Source of the DNA: Desulfovibrio sp.
Lineage (GTDB): Bacteria; Desulfobacterota; Desulfovibrionia; Desulfovibrionales; Desulfovibrionaceae
Assembly (NCBI GenBank): GCA_017454855.1
Contig: JAFTCE010000150.1
Coordinates: 1-64,000, forward strand
Length of the DNA stretch: 64,000 nucleotides
Direction: 5' to 3'
Below, in pieces: positions 54,801 to 63,216 of this stretch. Under the pieces are notes generated by a model, which saw nothing but the letters and a program-made list of their open reading frames with translations, ran no database searches and had not been told where the DNA came from. Position 1 is the stretch's first letter, and each line of letters starts with the position of its first letter. Made by a program: the position numbers and the translations under genes.

Positions 54801-56680
54801 CAGACGACAGCACACGTGCGCACGACGAGCAACGATTCCGCCCTGCGCGAAGGAACTCTGACACAGATGACAGCCCAAGTGCGCATGGCGAGCAGCGTTT
54901 TCGCCCTGTGCGAAGCAATGCTGACGCGGAAAAGCGCGCTCGCAAACCCCTGCGGGAAGTTATCTGCAGCATGGATCGTGACATTCTGCGCCTGCTGCTG
55001 CGCCGTAGCAATCTCCTTGCCAAAATGCGCGCTTCCACTGGTAGGTTGTCCACAGCTGACGAAAAATTTTTGCGTGAAGCCTGGGAAAGTGCCGCAGCAC
55101 GCGTGAGTCGTGACCCCCGTCTTTCCGGACGTTTCTTTGCCCTCATGCAGCAGCTGGAATTTTTGCCGCGGCCCAGCGCTATGGAAGGCGAAGAAGCTCA
55201 ACTCCCAGCGAGTCGAGAACAGCCGCGCACGGCCTTCAACCTTGCCCCGGCCCAAAAACCCGTGCGCCTGCACCTTGCCTGCCCTGGATCCTGCCGCGAC
55301 AGCCGTGCCTGGCTCATGCTGGCCGCCGCCACGGGCCAGGGCCTGTGTCTCGGGCCATGCTTGATGAACGACCCCCTCGTGGACTGCATCCGCATGCTCA
55401 ACGAGGCTGGCGCCCGTCTGACCCGCGACGGCGATTCGGTTCTAGCCCGCCCCTCCGCTCCCCTGGCCGCAGCGGACAGGGTGCTGCATGTCGGCGACAG
55501 CGCCTGGAATTTTTACCTCCTGCTCGGACACTACCTCGGGCGTCCCTCGAGGGCCAAGTTCATGGGCGGACCCGAATTACAGCTCCGCGATTTTTCTTCC
55601 CTCCAACACTTCCTGCCGACCCTAGGCGCACGCTTTGTGCCCGTCATCCCCACGAGCCGTGGCTTGCCGGCGCGCGTGGAATGTTCCGGTATGCTGCCGG
55701 AGAAAATCGCCCTGCCGACGGACGTGCCCGGCGAGCTGGCCCAGGGCCTTCTTTTGGCTGCTCCGGGCTATGAACACGACTTCAGCCTGGATCTTTCCGG
55801 CCATGCCCAGGCCGACAGCATTCTCAATGGCGTTGTGCCCATCCTGCGCCAGGCAGGAGCGGACATCGCTCTTGACGGACACATGGCACACCTACATCCT
55901 ACACCCCTGCACCTGCCGGAGCGACCGGAGCTGGACATGGAGCCTGAGCTGGCCCTTTTTCTCCTGGCCCTGCCCCTGGTTCTGGGTGGGGAGGTGCGTC
56001 TCGATGGCCGCTTCTCCCACCATGCGGACGACCGCGCCGGACTGGACTTGTTGCGGATTTGTGGCCTGAATCTGGACGTGCGTGACACGGGCATCTGGGC
56101 GCACAGCATGAACAGGCTGCAGTCCCTGCCCGACCTGGACGATATGGCCAACCTCTTGCCGACCCCTTTGCTTCTGGCTCTGACCGCCAGCGCGGCCCTG
56201 CGCGGCACACCAACGCGACTGCCAGCAGCGCTCAACCTGAGCGTGGATTCTACGGGCAACGACCCATTGCCTGCCGTCGACCTGGACGAGTCCGAAAATA
56301 CGCTCACGTCGGCCACAATCGAAGGCTTCCTGCACGCTGTGGGCCTGGAAAAAGACGCGGATGGCCTCTTGTGTAAAAATGCACAAGATATTCCACACCC
56401 AATCTGGAATGCCCCCAGTCCTGCTTGGACCCTGGCTCTGGCGCTGACTGCCTGCGCCAGTCCGCACCTGAAACTGGGCAATCCTGGCATCATGACCGCT
56501 CTCTACCCGGCCTTCTGGACCCTGTACAATACCCTGCCGGAACCCAAAATCCCAAGCAGCCGCGGTTCTCACGCCAGTGCGCAGGTCAATCTAGGGGAAC
56601 AGCCCAAACCCGGGCGACGGCGCATCCTTACGGATACGCTGGCGACGCTACCGCCGGAAAACCACGGTAGTGAGGATTGA
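54797..56680 (+). CDS. Chorismate-mutase-like/EPSP-synthase-like fusion with degenerate active site
   Basis: 627 residues. Residues 3-44 are two copies of a 21-residue repeat. Residues ~52-120 resemble a type II chorismate mutase helix bundle (REVICSMDRDILRLLLRRSNLL). From ~155 the pattern is that of EPSP synthase: LHLACPGSCRDSRAWLMLAAA in place of the P-G-S-K-S-x-S-N-R-A motif, LHVGDSAWNFYLL in place of G-N-A-G-T-x-x-R, then DVPGELAQGLLLAAP and ELALFLLALPLVLGG. The catalytic Lys and G-N-A-G-T-x-x-R are not retained, so 5-enolpyruvylshikimate-3-phosphate synthase activity is doubtful. aroE and aroQ are nearby. Confidence 0.6.
   Translation: MTDDSTRAHDEQRFRPARRNSDTDDSPSAHGEQRFRPVRSNADAEKRARKPLREVICSMDRDILRLLLRRSNLLAKMRASTGRLSTADEKFLREAWESAAARVSRDPRLSGRFFALMQQLEFLPRPSAMEGEEAQLPASREQPRTAFNLAPAQKPVRLHLACPGSCRDSRAWLMLAAATGQGLCLGPCLMNDPLVDCIRMLNEAGARLTRDGDSVLARPSAPLAAADRVLHVGDSAWNFYLLLGHYLGRPSRAKFMGGPELQLRDFSSLQHFLPTLGARFVPVIPTSRGLPARVECSGMLPEKIALPTDVPGELAQGLLLAAPGYEHDFSLDLSGHAQADSILNGVVPILRQAGADIALDGHMAHLHPTPLHLPERPELDMEPELALFLLALPLVLGGEVRLDGRFSHHADDRAGLDLLRICGLNLDVRDTGIWAHSMNRLQSLPDLDDMANLLPTPLLLALTASAALRGTPTRLPAALNLSVDSTGNDPLPAVDLDESENTLTSATIEGFLHAVGLEKDADGLLCKNAQDIPHPIWNAPSPAWTLALALTACASPHLKLGNPGIMTALYPAFWTLYNTLPEPKIPSSRGSHASAQVNLGEQPKPGRRRILTDTLATLPPENHGSED
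54803..54928 (+). repeat. Two tandem 63-bp coding repeats at the start of the EPSPS-like gene
   Basis: Units 54803-54865 and 54866-54928 encode DDSTRAHDEQRFRPARRNSDT and DDSPSAHGEQRFRPVRSNADA-type sequences; shared residues are DDS, AH, EQRFRP and R-N-D. Differences are mostly in third positions plus a few replacements, so the duplication is not very recent. Confidence 0.8.
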
Positions 56681-56754
56681 GCCAGGCAGGCTCAGGCTGT
56701 GCCGCAAGGCTCCTTCCTCTGCCAGTGTGCGTCCAGACTGAGGCAGGCTGCAGC

Positions 56755-56781
56755 AAAAAAAAGACCGCTCTGCGGCGGTCT
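56755..56781 (-). terminator. Terminator after the PEBP-like lipoprotein gene
   Basis: On the minus strand, a hairpin (GACCGC/GCGGTC) followed by eight T, just after the lipoprotein stop. The plus-strand EPSPS-like gene ends 74 bp to the left and could read into it in the other direction. Confidence 0.85.
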
Positions 56782-56802
56782 CACAGCCTACGCGGGCTGC
56801 GC

Positions 56803-57243
56803 TCATTCCTGGGTAAAGCGGTAAAGGCGCACGGCCAGGGGCTGCATGCTCTTCCGGCTCATGGCGGACACCACAAAGGCATAGTTGCCTGTTCTGCCGG
56901 AAGCAGGGCAAGGGCCGCGATAGTGGCGTGTGAGTACGCCCTCGGGTATGAGTCCCGTTCCGTCATGTTCCCAGGCGCCGCCGCCGAGGAAAACTTCTTG
57001 TGCCTCGCTCTGGATTTCCACAAGACGGACATCGTAGTAGGCCGTGCCTTCGGGGGCGTCACTCACATAAATGGCCGGCGACATGCGCGAACAGCGGTGT
57101 TCCTCCCGCAGATCAACGCGGATGCGCATACCCTCTTGGACATCATCGGCTTCATCCCTGAATGCGCATGCGGGCAAGAGCATGGCCGCGCACAGGGTAA
57201 AAAGACAAAAAACGCGGGCCGCGCCGCAAACCATACCTTGCAT
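56803..57243 (-). CDS. Lipoprotein resembling the PEBP (YbhB/YbcL) family
   Basis: 146 residues from ATG 57243, chosen because GGAGG lies six bases upstream. The signal sequence ends LCAAMLLPAC, a lipobox. The mature part follows the phosphatidylethanolamine-binding protein pattern: MSPAIYVSDAPEGTAYYDVRL (S-P-x-L-x-W-x-x-x-P-x-G-T), GGGAWEHDG, IPEGVLTRHYRGPCPASGR and NYAFVVSAMS (G-P-x-P-P-x-G-x-H-x-Y-x-F-x-x-Y-A-L). The D-P-D-A-P segment of the ligand site is not seen, and the protein is short, so function is unknown. It is a single gene with its own terminator. Confidence 0.6.
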   Translation of the reverse strand: MQGMVCGAARVFCLFTLCAAMLLPACAFRDEADDVQEGMRIRVDLREEHRCSRMSPAIYVSDAPEGTAYYDVRLVEIQSEAQEVFLGGGAWEHDGTGLIPEGVLTRHYRGPCPASGRTGNYAFVVSAMSRKSMQPLAVRLYRFTQE

Positions 57244-57330
57244 GAATGCCTCCATTGTGACAGATACGGTTTCTCCACCTGGGGAAGTATATCCCATAGT
57301 TTCCACAAAGACAACAACCGGGAGTGATGT

Positions 57331-58518
57331 ATGTCCATTCTAGCTGACAGTGTGGCTGGCTACATGCGCAACGCTTCATGGATTCGGCGCATGTTCGAGG
57401 CCGGCGGACAGCTCAAAGCCCGCTACGGTGCGGACAAGGTGTATGATTTCAGCCTGGGCAACCCTGATTTGCCCGCTCCTGCGGCAGTGGCAGAGGGCTT
57501 GCGCGCCTTTGCCGCCCATGCGGAGGAACCCTTTGCCTTTGGCTACATGCCCAATGGCGGCTTTGCCTGGGCACGAGAGAAGCTGGCGGCCTCTGTGGCG
57601 CGGGAACAGGGCCTGGCCCTCGGCGCCGAAGACGTCATACTCGGCTGCGGCGCCGCCGGCATGTTCAATGCTTTTTTACGTGCCGTGATCAATCCCGGGG
57701 ATGAGATGCTGGGCATTGCGCCCTATTTTGTGGAATACGGCTTCTATGTGGCCAACCACGGCGGCACCTTCCGCGCCGTCATGAGCCGCAAGGACGATTT
57801 TGCCCCGGACGTGCAAGCCCTAGAGGATGCCGTAGGAGCGCAAACGCGCATCCTCCTCATCAATTCGCCCAACAACCCCACCGGAGCCGTGTACAGCCTG
57901 GACGTCCTCAAGGACATTGTCAGCCTTTTGGAACGCAAAAGTCGGCAATACGGCAAGCCCATCTGGCTGGTGGCGGACGAGCCATACCGTTTCCTGGCCT
58001 ATGACGGCGCAAGTGTGCCCTCGGTGCTGCCGCTCTACCCCTATGCCGTGGTCATCAGTTCCTTTTCCAAGAATCTTTCCCTGCCTGGCGAGCGCGTGGG
58101 TTATGCCGTTGTTTCCCCGCAGTTGCCGGAAAAAGCCGAACTCATGGCCGCCCTGGCCCTGACCAACCGCATCCTGGGCTTTGTCAATCCGCCAGTCATT
58201 GGCCAGCACCTCATGGCCGCCGCTCTGGGCAGCCAGGTGGCTGTGGAAGTGTACGCCGCACGCAGGAAGGCCATGGCCGAAGTTCTGCGCCAGACCGGGT
58301 ATGAATTCCACATGCCCGGCGGCGCCTTCTACTTCTTCCCCAAGGCCCCTGGCGGCGACGATGTGGCCTTTGTCAACACCCTTCTTGAAGAGCGCGTCTT
58401 GGCCGTGCCCGGCTCCGGCTTTGGCTGCCCTGGCTATTTCCGTCTGGCCTTCTGCGTGGACGAAAAGGTCATCCGCAACGCAGCCGACGGTTTTGCCAAG
58501 GCCCGCGCCAAGTTCTGA
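57331..58518 (+). CDS. PLP-dependent class I/II aminotransferase
   Basis: 395 residues. The fold-type I markers are all present: VYDFSLGNPDLPAP at the start, LINSPNNPTGAVYSLD, VADEPYRFLAYDG with the Asp that contacts PLP, and SSFSKNLSLPGERVGY with the Schiff-base Lys. The C-terminus has GYFRLAFCVDEK with the Arg that binds the carboxylate. It is most like aspartate/aromatic aminotransferases; the substrate is not decided. ATG 57331 has GGGAGTG upstream. Confidence 0.92.
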   Translation: MSILADSVAGYMRNASWIRRMFEAGGQLKARYGADKVYDFSLGNPDLPAPAAVAEGLRAFAAHAEEPFAFGYMPNGGFAWAREKLAASVAREQGLALGAEDVILGCGAAGMFNAFLRAVINPGDEMLGIAPYFVEYGFYVANHGGTFRAVMSRKDDFAPDVQALEDAVGAQTRILLINSPNNPTGAVYSLDVLKDIVSLLERKSRQYGKPIWLVADEPYRFLAYDGASVPSVLPLYPYAVVISSFSKNLSLPGERVGYAVVSPQLPEKAELMAALALTNRILGFVNPPVIGQHLMAAALGSQVAVEVYAARRKAMAEVLRQTGYEFHMPGGAFYFFPKAPGGDDVAFVNTLLEERVLAVPGSGFGCPGYFRLAFCVDEKVIRNAADGFAKARAKF

Positions 58519-58587
58519 GTACAGCGCAGGCTTCGCCTTCCGTCGGGGGCGCTCCAGACTCGCCGACACAAGTCGCTCCAAGCGCGC

Positions 58588-58603
58588 TGGCACACTATGT
58601 GCT
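58588..58603 (+). promoter_or_regulatory. Candidate sigma54 promoter upstream of flgE
   Basis: TGGCAC-N5-GTGCT matches the sigma54 consensus (TGGCAC-N5-TTGCW) at all but one base and keeps the essential GG-N10-GC. It is 160 bp upstream of flgE, and flagellar genes of Desulfovibrio often use sigma54. Confidence 0.5.
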
Positions 58604-58607
58604 ACTT

Positions 58608-58644
58608 ACAGGGCGGAGAGGAAGAAATTTCCTTTCCGCCCTGT
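58608..58644 (+). other. Hairpin in the flgE leader
   Basis: ACAGGGCGGA and TCCGCCCTGT are perfect inverted arms enclosing 17 nt with a smaller inner GGAA/TTCC pair. It begins five bases after the sigma54-like site, so it would be in the 5' untranslated region of the flgE message or end the upstream aminotransferase transcript. Confidence 0.6.
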
Positions 58645-58763
58645 GCCTTGCAAAGAAGCGTTTCTTGAGCAATCCGTGCAAGGCGCGCAACAATGTCCGA
58701 AGCCGGCAGCGACCTGCTCCGGTGAAAAAGGGAAAGATTTTCCCCCAGTGTTGGAGGCTACCT

Positions 58764-60257
58764 GTGAGAGCAGCATTATACATCGGCGCAACCGGCATGA
58801 AGGCACTTGGCGATGGCATGAACGTCGTCACCAACAATCTCGCCAATGTCAGCACCATTGGCTACAAGAGTCAGGACATCCAGTTTGCCGACGTCTGGTA
58901 CGCCCAACAGGCCAACATCGGCGACTGGTGGCAGGCCCAGGAAGATTCCCGCGTGGCCCTCGGCCAAAAGGGCGAAGGCGTTTTTGTCAATGACGTGCGC
59001 ACCATCTTCCAGCAGGGTGCGCTCGAAGCCACCAATACGGTGACGGATCTGGCCATCAATGGCTCGGGCTACTTCCAGGTCAAGGACGCGCAGGGCCGCG
59101 AGTATTATACCCGTGCTGGCGACTTCCGCTCGGACAATCAAGGTGTGCTGCGCAATCCTGAAGGTCTAGCTCTCATGGGCTACCAGATGCAGGCCGACGG
59201 TTCTCGTGGCGGCCTAGGGGAAATTACCTTGGACAAGAGCGCCATCATGCCCGCCAGCGCCACCACGGCCATTTCCTTGAGCTGCAACCTGGGCCAAAGC
59301 GAGGAACATAGCGTCAGCCTTGACAATCCCTACTTCTCCCTGCTGCAACAGTATGCCTCCGGCGCAACGCCCCCCATTGCCGCTACGGCCAGCGGCTACA
59401 GCACAGGCATAACCCTTTATGACGCCGCCGGCACGCCCAGGGAGGCGAACATCTATTTTGATAGCGCTCCCACCTCAGGTAATGGCGCCAGTGTGGTGGA
59501 ATATGTGATTACATCCGAAAGCGACGATGCCGACCTGCCGGTCATGGCCGGCACCTTGACCTTCTCTGCCAGCGGAGAACTGCAAGACATGTCCGCCTAC
59601 ACCCCCAACGGTACGGGACTCAACGACCAAGGAGGCGTAGACCTCTCGGCCTGGAGTCCGGCTTCCCTCTCAGCCGATGGTCTGCCCCAGATGCAGACTG
59701 CGGGTTCCACCGTGAGCGTTGACTTCGGTATCCGCTCCACAGGAACCTGGCAGGCCAGCGGGACGGCTGCCGATGTGGGTACTGATGCCGCTAGGCTGGC
59801 GAGCATGGGCCAGGACGCCGCAGTCAGTGCGCTGGCCACGGTCAATTACGCTGGTGCTGCGCCGACCACATACGAGTCCTCACAGAACGGTTACCCCGAA
59901 GGCATGTTGAACAACTTTACCATCAACAACGACGGCATGGTGGTCGGCAGCTATTCCAATAATAAGAATATCAATCTCTACCAGATTCCTTTATTCAGCT
60001 TTACCAGCGAATATAATCTGCACCGCGAGGGTTCCAACCTCTTTTCGGCCACGGCGGACTGCGGAGAAATTTTCATAGGCGAGGCCGGAACGGCCAATTT
60101 CGGCAAGATCGCCGCCTACAACATTGAACACTCCAACGTGGACGTGGCTGCAGAAATGGTTGACATGATCATCACCCAGCGCGGCTTTCAGGCCAACAGC
60201 AAGGTTGTGACCACGTCTGACGAAATGCTGCGCAGAGCCTTGGAACTCAAGCGCTGA
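58764..60257 (+). CDS. flgE: Flagellar hook protein FlgE
   Basis: 497 residues from GTG 58764, with GGAGG six bases upstream. The N-terminal flagellar rod/hook signature is LYIGATGMKALGDGMNVVTNNLANVSTIGYK; TDLAINGSGYFQVKD and YYTRAGDFRSDNQGVLRNPEG follow. The C-terminal motif NVDVAAEMVDMIITQRGFQANSKVVTTSDEM is typical of hook and rod proteins. It forms the universal joint between rod and filament and is exported by the flagellar type III system. It is the only flagellar gene in the window; an ATG-based longer frame upstream is not used. Confidence 0.92.
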   Translation: MRAALYIGATGMKALGDGMNVVTNNLANVSTIGYKSQDIQFADVWYAQQANIGDWWQAQEDSRVALGQKGEGVFVNDVRTIFQQGALEATNTVTDLAINGSGYFQVKDAQGREYYTRAGDFRSDNQGVLRNPEGLALMGYQMQADGSRGGLGEITLDKSAIMPASATTAISLSCNLGQSEEHSVSLDNPYFSLLQQYASGATPPIAATASGYSTGITLYDAAGTPREANIYFDSAPTSGNGASVVEYVITSESDDADLPVMAGTLTFSASGELQDMSAYTPNGTGLNDQGGVDLSAWSPASLSADGLPQMQTAGSTVSVDFGIRSTGTWQASGTAADVGTDAARLASMGQDAAVSALATVNYAGAAPTTYESSQNGYPEGMLNNFTINNDGMVVGSYSNNKNINLYQIPLFSFTSEYNLHREGSNLFSATADCGEIFIGEAGTANFGKIAAYNIEHSNVDVAAEMVDMIITQRGFQANSKVVTTSDEMLRRALELKR

Positions 60258-60270
60258 GTCCAGTCGCTCG

Positions 60271-60300
60271 TGGCCGAAAGCCGCGCTGGGCTTTCGGCCA
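60271..60300 (+). terminator. Hairpin after flgE
   Basis: TGGCCGAAAGC/GCTTTCGGCCA, a perfect 11-bp stem 13 bp after the flgE stop. The T tract is weak (AGTATGGCAGTCTTCCC), so termination may be partial. Confidence 0.6.
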
Positions 60301-60339
60301 GTATGGCAGTCTTCCCCTGGAGTCAACCAAGGAGCTTCT

Positions 60340-61239
60340 ATGCGCAAAAATGCGTCTATTCTTGCTTTGACTGGCATTCTTCTCCTCGCCAGCCTACAAA
60401 GCGTTCTGGCCAGCGATGCCATCTGGACATACAAGGCAGGCGACATCACGGTTATGCGCCTTGTTGACCAGCCAGGTGGGGTACCGGCCAAGGCTCTGGT
60501 GGGGGCGGACAAGACCTTGCTGGAAAACACCTTGCACGGCGGTATCTGCCCGGCCATGTTCCTGACCTTTCTCCTCAAAACACCCACAGACTGCATCCTT
60601 GTGGACACGGGCAATGGAGCGGCGCACAAGGGGCAAACCCTTGCACTGCTAAAGCAGCTTGGCCTGGAACCGGGGGCCGTGACAAAAATACTCCTGACCC
60701 ACATGCACGGCGACCATGTGGGCGGGCTGTTCTCCGGGGAAGAGAAAACCTTTCCGCAGGCCAAAGTCTATGTAGAACAGTCTGAGTACCGTTTCTGGAC
60801 GGACAGAAAGAACACATTGTCTGCGCCGACCTCGATGGCTTCGTGCTTTGACAATGCCGAACGCTTTGCGCGTCTTTACGAAGGCCATATCCACCTCTTC
60901 AGGGCTGGAGAACGGCTTTTCCCCTGGCTTATCTCCATCCCCATGCCAGGCCATACCCAAGGCCACACGGGTTTTCTCCTCACTCAAGGGGGAAAAAGCA
61001 TCCTCCTGGCCGGGGATTTCCTACACTGCCTGGCTGTCCAGACCGCCAACCCAGATGTGGCTGTCATTTGGGACTCGGATCAAAACCTGGCCAAGCAAAC
61101 GCGCCGCAGCATTCTCGAACGCTTTGCCAACAGCGATACGCTTATCCTGGGCGGGCACTTCCCCAATCCTGGCGCGGTGCATTTTACGCAGACTCAGGGG
61201 AAATTCGCCTATACTTTTGTTGCGCCGGAAAAAGACTGA
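60340..61239 (+). CDS. Exported metallo-beta-lactamase-fold hydrolase
   Basis: 299 residues. Signal peptide MRKNASILALTGILLLASLQSVLAS. The zinc site is ILLTHMHGDHVGGLF (H-x-H-x-D-H), with a later His in PMPGHTQGHTGF, Asp in LLAGDFLH and His in LILGGHFPNP. Such proteins include periplasmic lactonases and sulfatases; the substrate here is unknown. It has its own hairpin-flanked position between flgE and aroE. Confidence 0.9.
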   Translation: MRKNASILALTGILLLASLQSVLASDAIWTYKAGDITVMRLVDQPGGVPAKALVGADKTLLENTLHGGICPAMFLTFLLKTPTDCILVDTGNGAAHKGQTLALLKQLGLEPGAVTKILLTHMHGDHVGGLFSGEEKTFPQAKVYVEQSEYRFWTDRKNTLSAPTSMASCFDNAERFARLYEGHIHLFRAGERLFPWLISIPMPGHTQGHTGFLLTQGGKSILLAGDFLHCLAVQTANPDVAVIWDSDQNLAKQTRRSILERFANSDTLILGGHFPNPGAVHFTQTQGKFAYTFVAPEKD

Positions 61240-61326
61240 CTGTTGCGGACATGCCTCTCGGGGCGTATGCTGACCGTGACGGCAATTTTTGCCGCACGGT
61301 CTGCACGTTTTTCCCGGGAGACACGC

Positions 61327-62175
61327 ATGCACTGCCATCGCATTGAAGGAAGCACCCAGCTCTATGGCGTCATCGGCTGGCCTCTGACCCAAAGTCTCTC
61401 CCCCCTGCTGCACAACACGGCCTTCGCCGATCTGGGCCTGCCCGCCCTCTACCAGCGTTGGGAAGTGCCGCCCGAACGCTTGCCCCTCTTTGTGGACAGC
61501 GTGCGCCTGCTGCGCATCCAGGGCTGTTCCGTAACCATCCCGCACAAAACGCCCATCCTGACCCTGATTGACGCAGTGCGGCCACTGGCCAAACGGGCGG
61601 GAGCCGTGAACACCCTCTTCTGGCAGGATGGACAGTTGTGCGGCGAGAACACGGACATTGCCGGTTTTCTCGCCCCCCTGGAACAGGAATGTCTGGCCGG
61701 GGAAGCCGCCCTTGTCCTAGGGGCCGGTGGCGCGTCCAGGGCCGTGGCCCTGGGCCTGACCTCCCTGCCAGAAGCACGGCGTCCGGCCACGGTCTACGTG
61801 ACGACGCCCTCGGACAAGAGGCATCTGCCCCTGGCCGAGGAATTTGGCCTTGTGCCCCTGCCTTGGAAAGAGCGCCACGAACCGCGTGTTCGTCTCGTCA
61901 TCAATGCCATGCCCCTGGGCATGCACGGCGCCACAGAAGCCGAAACGCCCTACGATTTCACCCTCTGCCCGGCCCCGCCCGAGGGCCTGGCCTACGACAT
62001 TGTGTACAATCCCCTGGAAACGCGCTTTCTGCGCCAAGCGCGCCAGACCGGTCGCCGCTGCATAGGCGGTCTGGAAATGTTCTACGGCCAGGCCAATGCC
62101 CAATTCCGCCTCTGGACAGGACGTTCCCTGCCCGAGGCTGCCCGCCAGGCCCTGGAAAATGCGCTCAGCAGCTGA
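61327..62175 (+). CDS. aroE: Shikimate dehydrogenase
   Basis: 282 residues from ATG 61327, with GGGAGACAC upstream. The substrate-binding start is LYGVIGWPLTQSLSPLLHN; the catalytic Lys is in GCSVTIPHKTPIL, and the NADP-binding motif is AALVLGAGGASRAVALGL. NAMPLGMHGATEAE and GLEMFYGQANAQFRLWTG close the protein. It reduces 3-dehydroshikimate. aroQ follows 29 bp later, so the two form a small aromatic-pathway operon. Confidence 0.95.
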   Translation: MHCHRIEGSTQLYGVIGWPLTQSLSPLLHNTAFADLGLPALYQRWEVPPERLPLFVDSVRLLRIQGCSVTIPHKTPILTLIDAVRPLAKRAGAVNTLFWQDGQLCGENTDIAGFLAPLEQECLAGEAALVLGAGGASRAVALGLTSLPEARRPATVYVTTPSDKRHLPLAEEFGLVPLPWKERHEPRVRLVINAMPLGMHGATEAETPYDFTLCPAPPEGLAYDIVYNPLETRFLRQARQTGRRCIGGLEMFYGQANAQFRLWTGRSLPEAARQALENALSS

Positions 62176-62204
62176 ACCGAATCCTCATCTAGGAGGAGCA
62201 AGCC

Positions 62205-62657
62205 ATGCACATCCTTATCTTGCACGGCGTCAACCTAAACCTCTTCGGTCGACGCAACCCCAAACACTACGGCACGGCCAGCCTGGCAGACATTGTGGCC
62301 AGGCTGGATCAGCTGGCCATTGAACTCGGCGTCAGCACGGAACACTTCCAGACCAACAGCGAGGCCGAGATGATCACGCGCATCCACCGCGCTCTGGATG
62401 AACCCGTCAACGCCGTGGTCATCAATGCCGGCGCCTGGACGCACTACAGCTACGCCCTGGCTGATGCCCTGGACATCCTCAGCATCCCCGTGGTGGAAGT
62501 GCATATGTCCAATGTCCACGCCCGCGAACCCTTCCGCCACGAGTCCGTGCTGGCCAGGGTCTGCGTGGGGAGCATCTGCGGCTTCGGCGTCTTGAGCTAT
62601 GAACTCGGCCTGCGCGCCGCCTGCCAACTGGCCGCAGAACAAAAACCAACGTCTTGA
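62205..62657 (+). CDS. aroQ: Type II 3-dehydroquinate dehydratase
   Basis: 150 residues, normal for the type II enzyme. Family motifs are MHILILHGVNLNLFGRRNPK with the catalytic Tyr in HYGTASL, QTNSEAEMITRIHRA, VINAGAWTHYSYALADAL and VEVHMSNVHAREPFRHESVL with the catalytic His. It makes 3-dehydroshikimate in the shikimate pathway. AGGAGGAGC precedes ATG 62205. Confidence 0.97.
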   Translation: MHILILHGVNLNLFGRRNPKHYGTASLADIVARLDQLAIELGVSTEHFQTNSEAEMITRIHRALDEPVNAVVINAGAWTHYSYALADALDILSIPVVEVHMSNVHAREPFRHESVLARVCVGSICGFGVLSYELGLRAACQLAAEQKPTS

Positions 62658-62748
62658 TGTCGTAAATTCCTTCTAACGGAATGCCTTTGTGGCAATATGC
62701 TCCCTGCCAGACAGTTCCAGAGAGCAGAACACTACGCCGGAGTCAGCC

Positions 62749-63132
62749 ATGCCCTTTCTCGACTGGATGGGAAAAGCCAAGGTTGTCAGCCACCACAACG
62801 ACGTGCCCTTCCGGGTGCTGGAACGGCGTTTCGTCCACGGTGCGCCGGAGGCGGACAACATGATCATCCACGGCGACAATCTGGAAGCCCTCAAGGCCCT
62901 GCAACTGCGCTACGCCGGACGCGTCACGTGCATCATCGACGGCTACGGTGCTGTGGACGACGAGTTTTACTACGTGCCGGACTCCGTAACGACGCTGGAC
63001 TATGCTTTTCTGTCCCGTCTACGGCCCTGGCGAGACGGCAACTTCATCTACGCGGATGTCTGCCATCTGGGCGCGGACAGACTGACGGGCGTGACCTTTA
63101 AGAAAATTCCCCGCGACATCACCAAGCTGTGA
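62749..63132 (+). pseudogene. Collapsed type III (adenine-specific) DNA methyltransferase gene
   Basis: 127 residues from ATG 62749, with GGAG upstream. The first ~65 residues fit the start of type III Mod proteins: a short leader, then NMIIHGDNLEALKAL...RYAGRVTCI. At that point homologues continue with I-D-P-P-Y-N-T-G, the catalytic motif, but here the frame jumps to YGAVDDEFYYVPDS, and the ending (FIYADVCHLGAD...VTFKKIPRDI) is the kind of sequence found at the Mod C-terminus. This is best read as an in-frame internal deletion of several hundred codons. No restriction partner is visible. Confidence 0.6.
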
Positions 63133-63168
63133 GGACGCGCGTTGGGAAACAAAGGGAAAGACCTTTTC

Positions 63169-63202
63169 TTGACAGAGTGGTACGAAGCAGTAAAAATTTA
63201 CT
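63169..63202 (+). promoter_or_regulatory. Promoter and palindromic operator of the toxin-antitoxin pair
   Basis: TTGACA at 63169-63174, then TAAAAA at 63191-63196 after 16 bp. The -10 region lies inside AGTAAA-AA-TTTACT (63189-63202), a perfect inverted repeat with 2-bp centre. RHH antitoxins usually bind such palindromes to repress their own operon. Confidence 0.6.
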
Positions 63203-63216
63203 CTGAGGTAACGCCA

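Noticed and set aside
54443..55273. 276-residue minus-strand frame upstream of aprB
   Set aside because: It crosses the aprBA promoter and the 63-bp repeats in antisense and has no recognisable domain.
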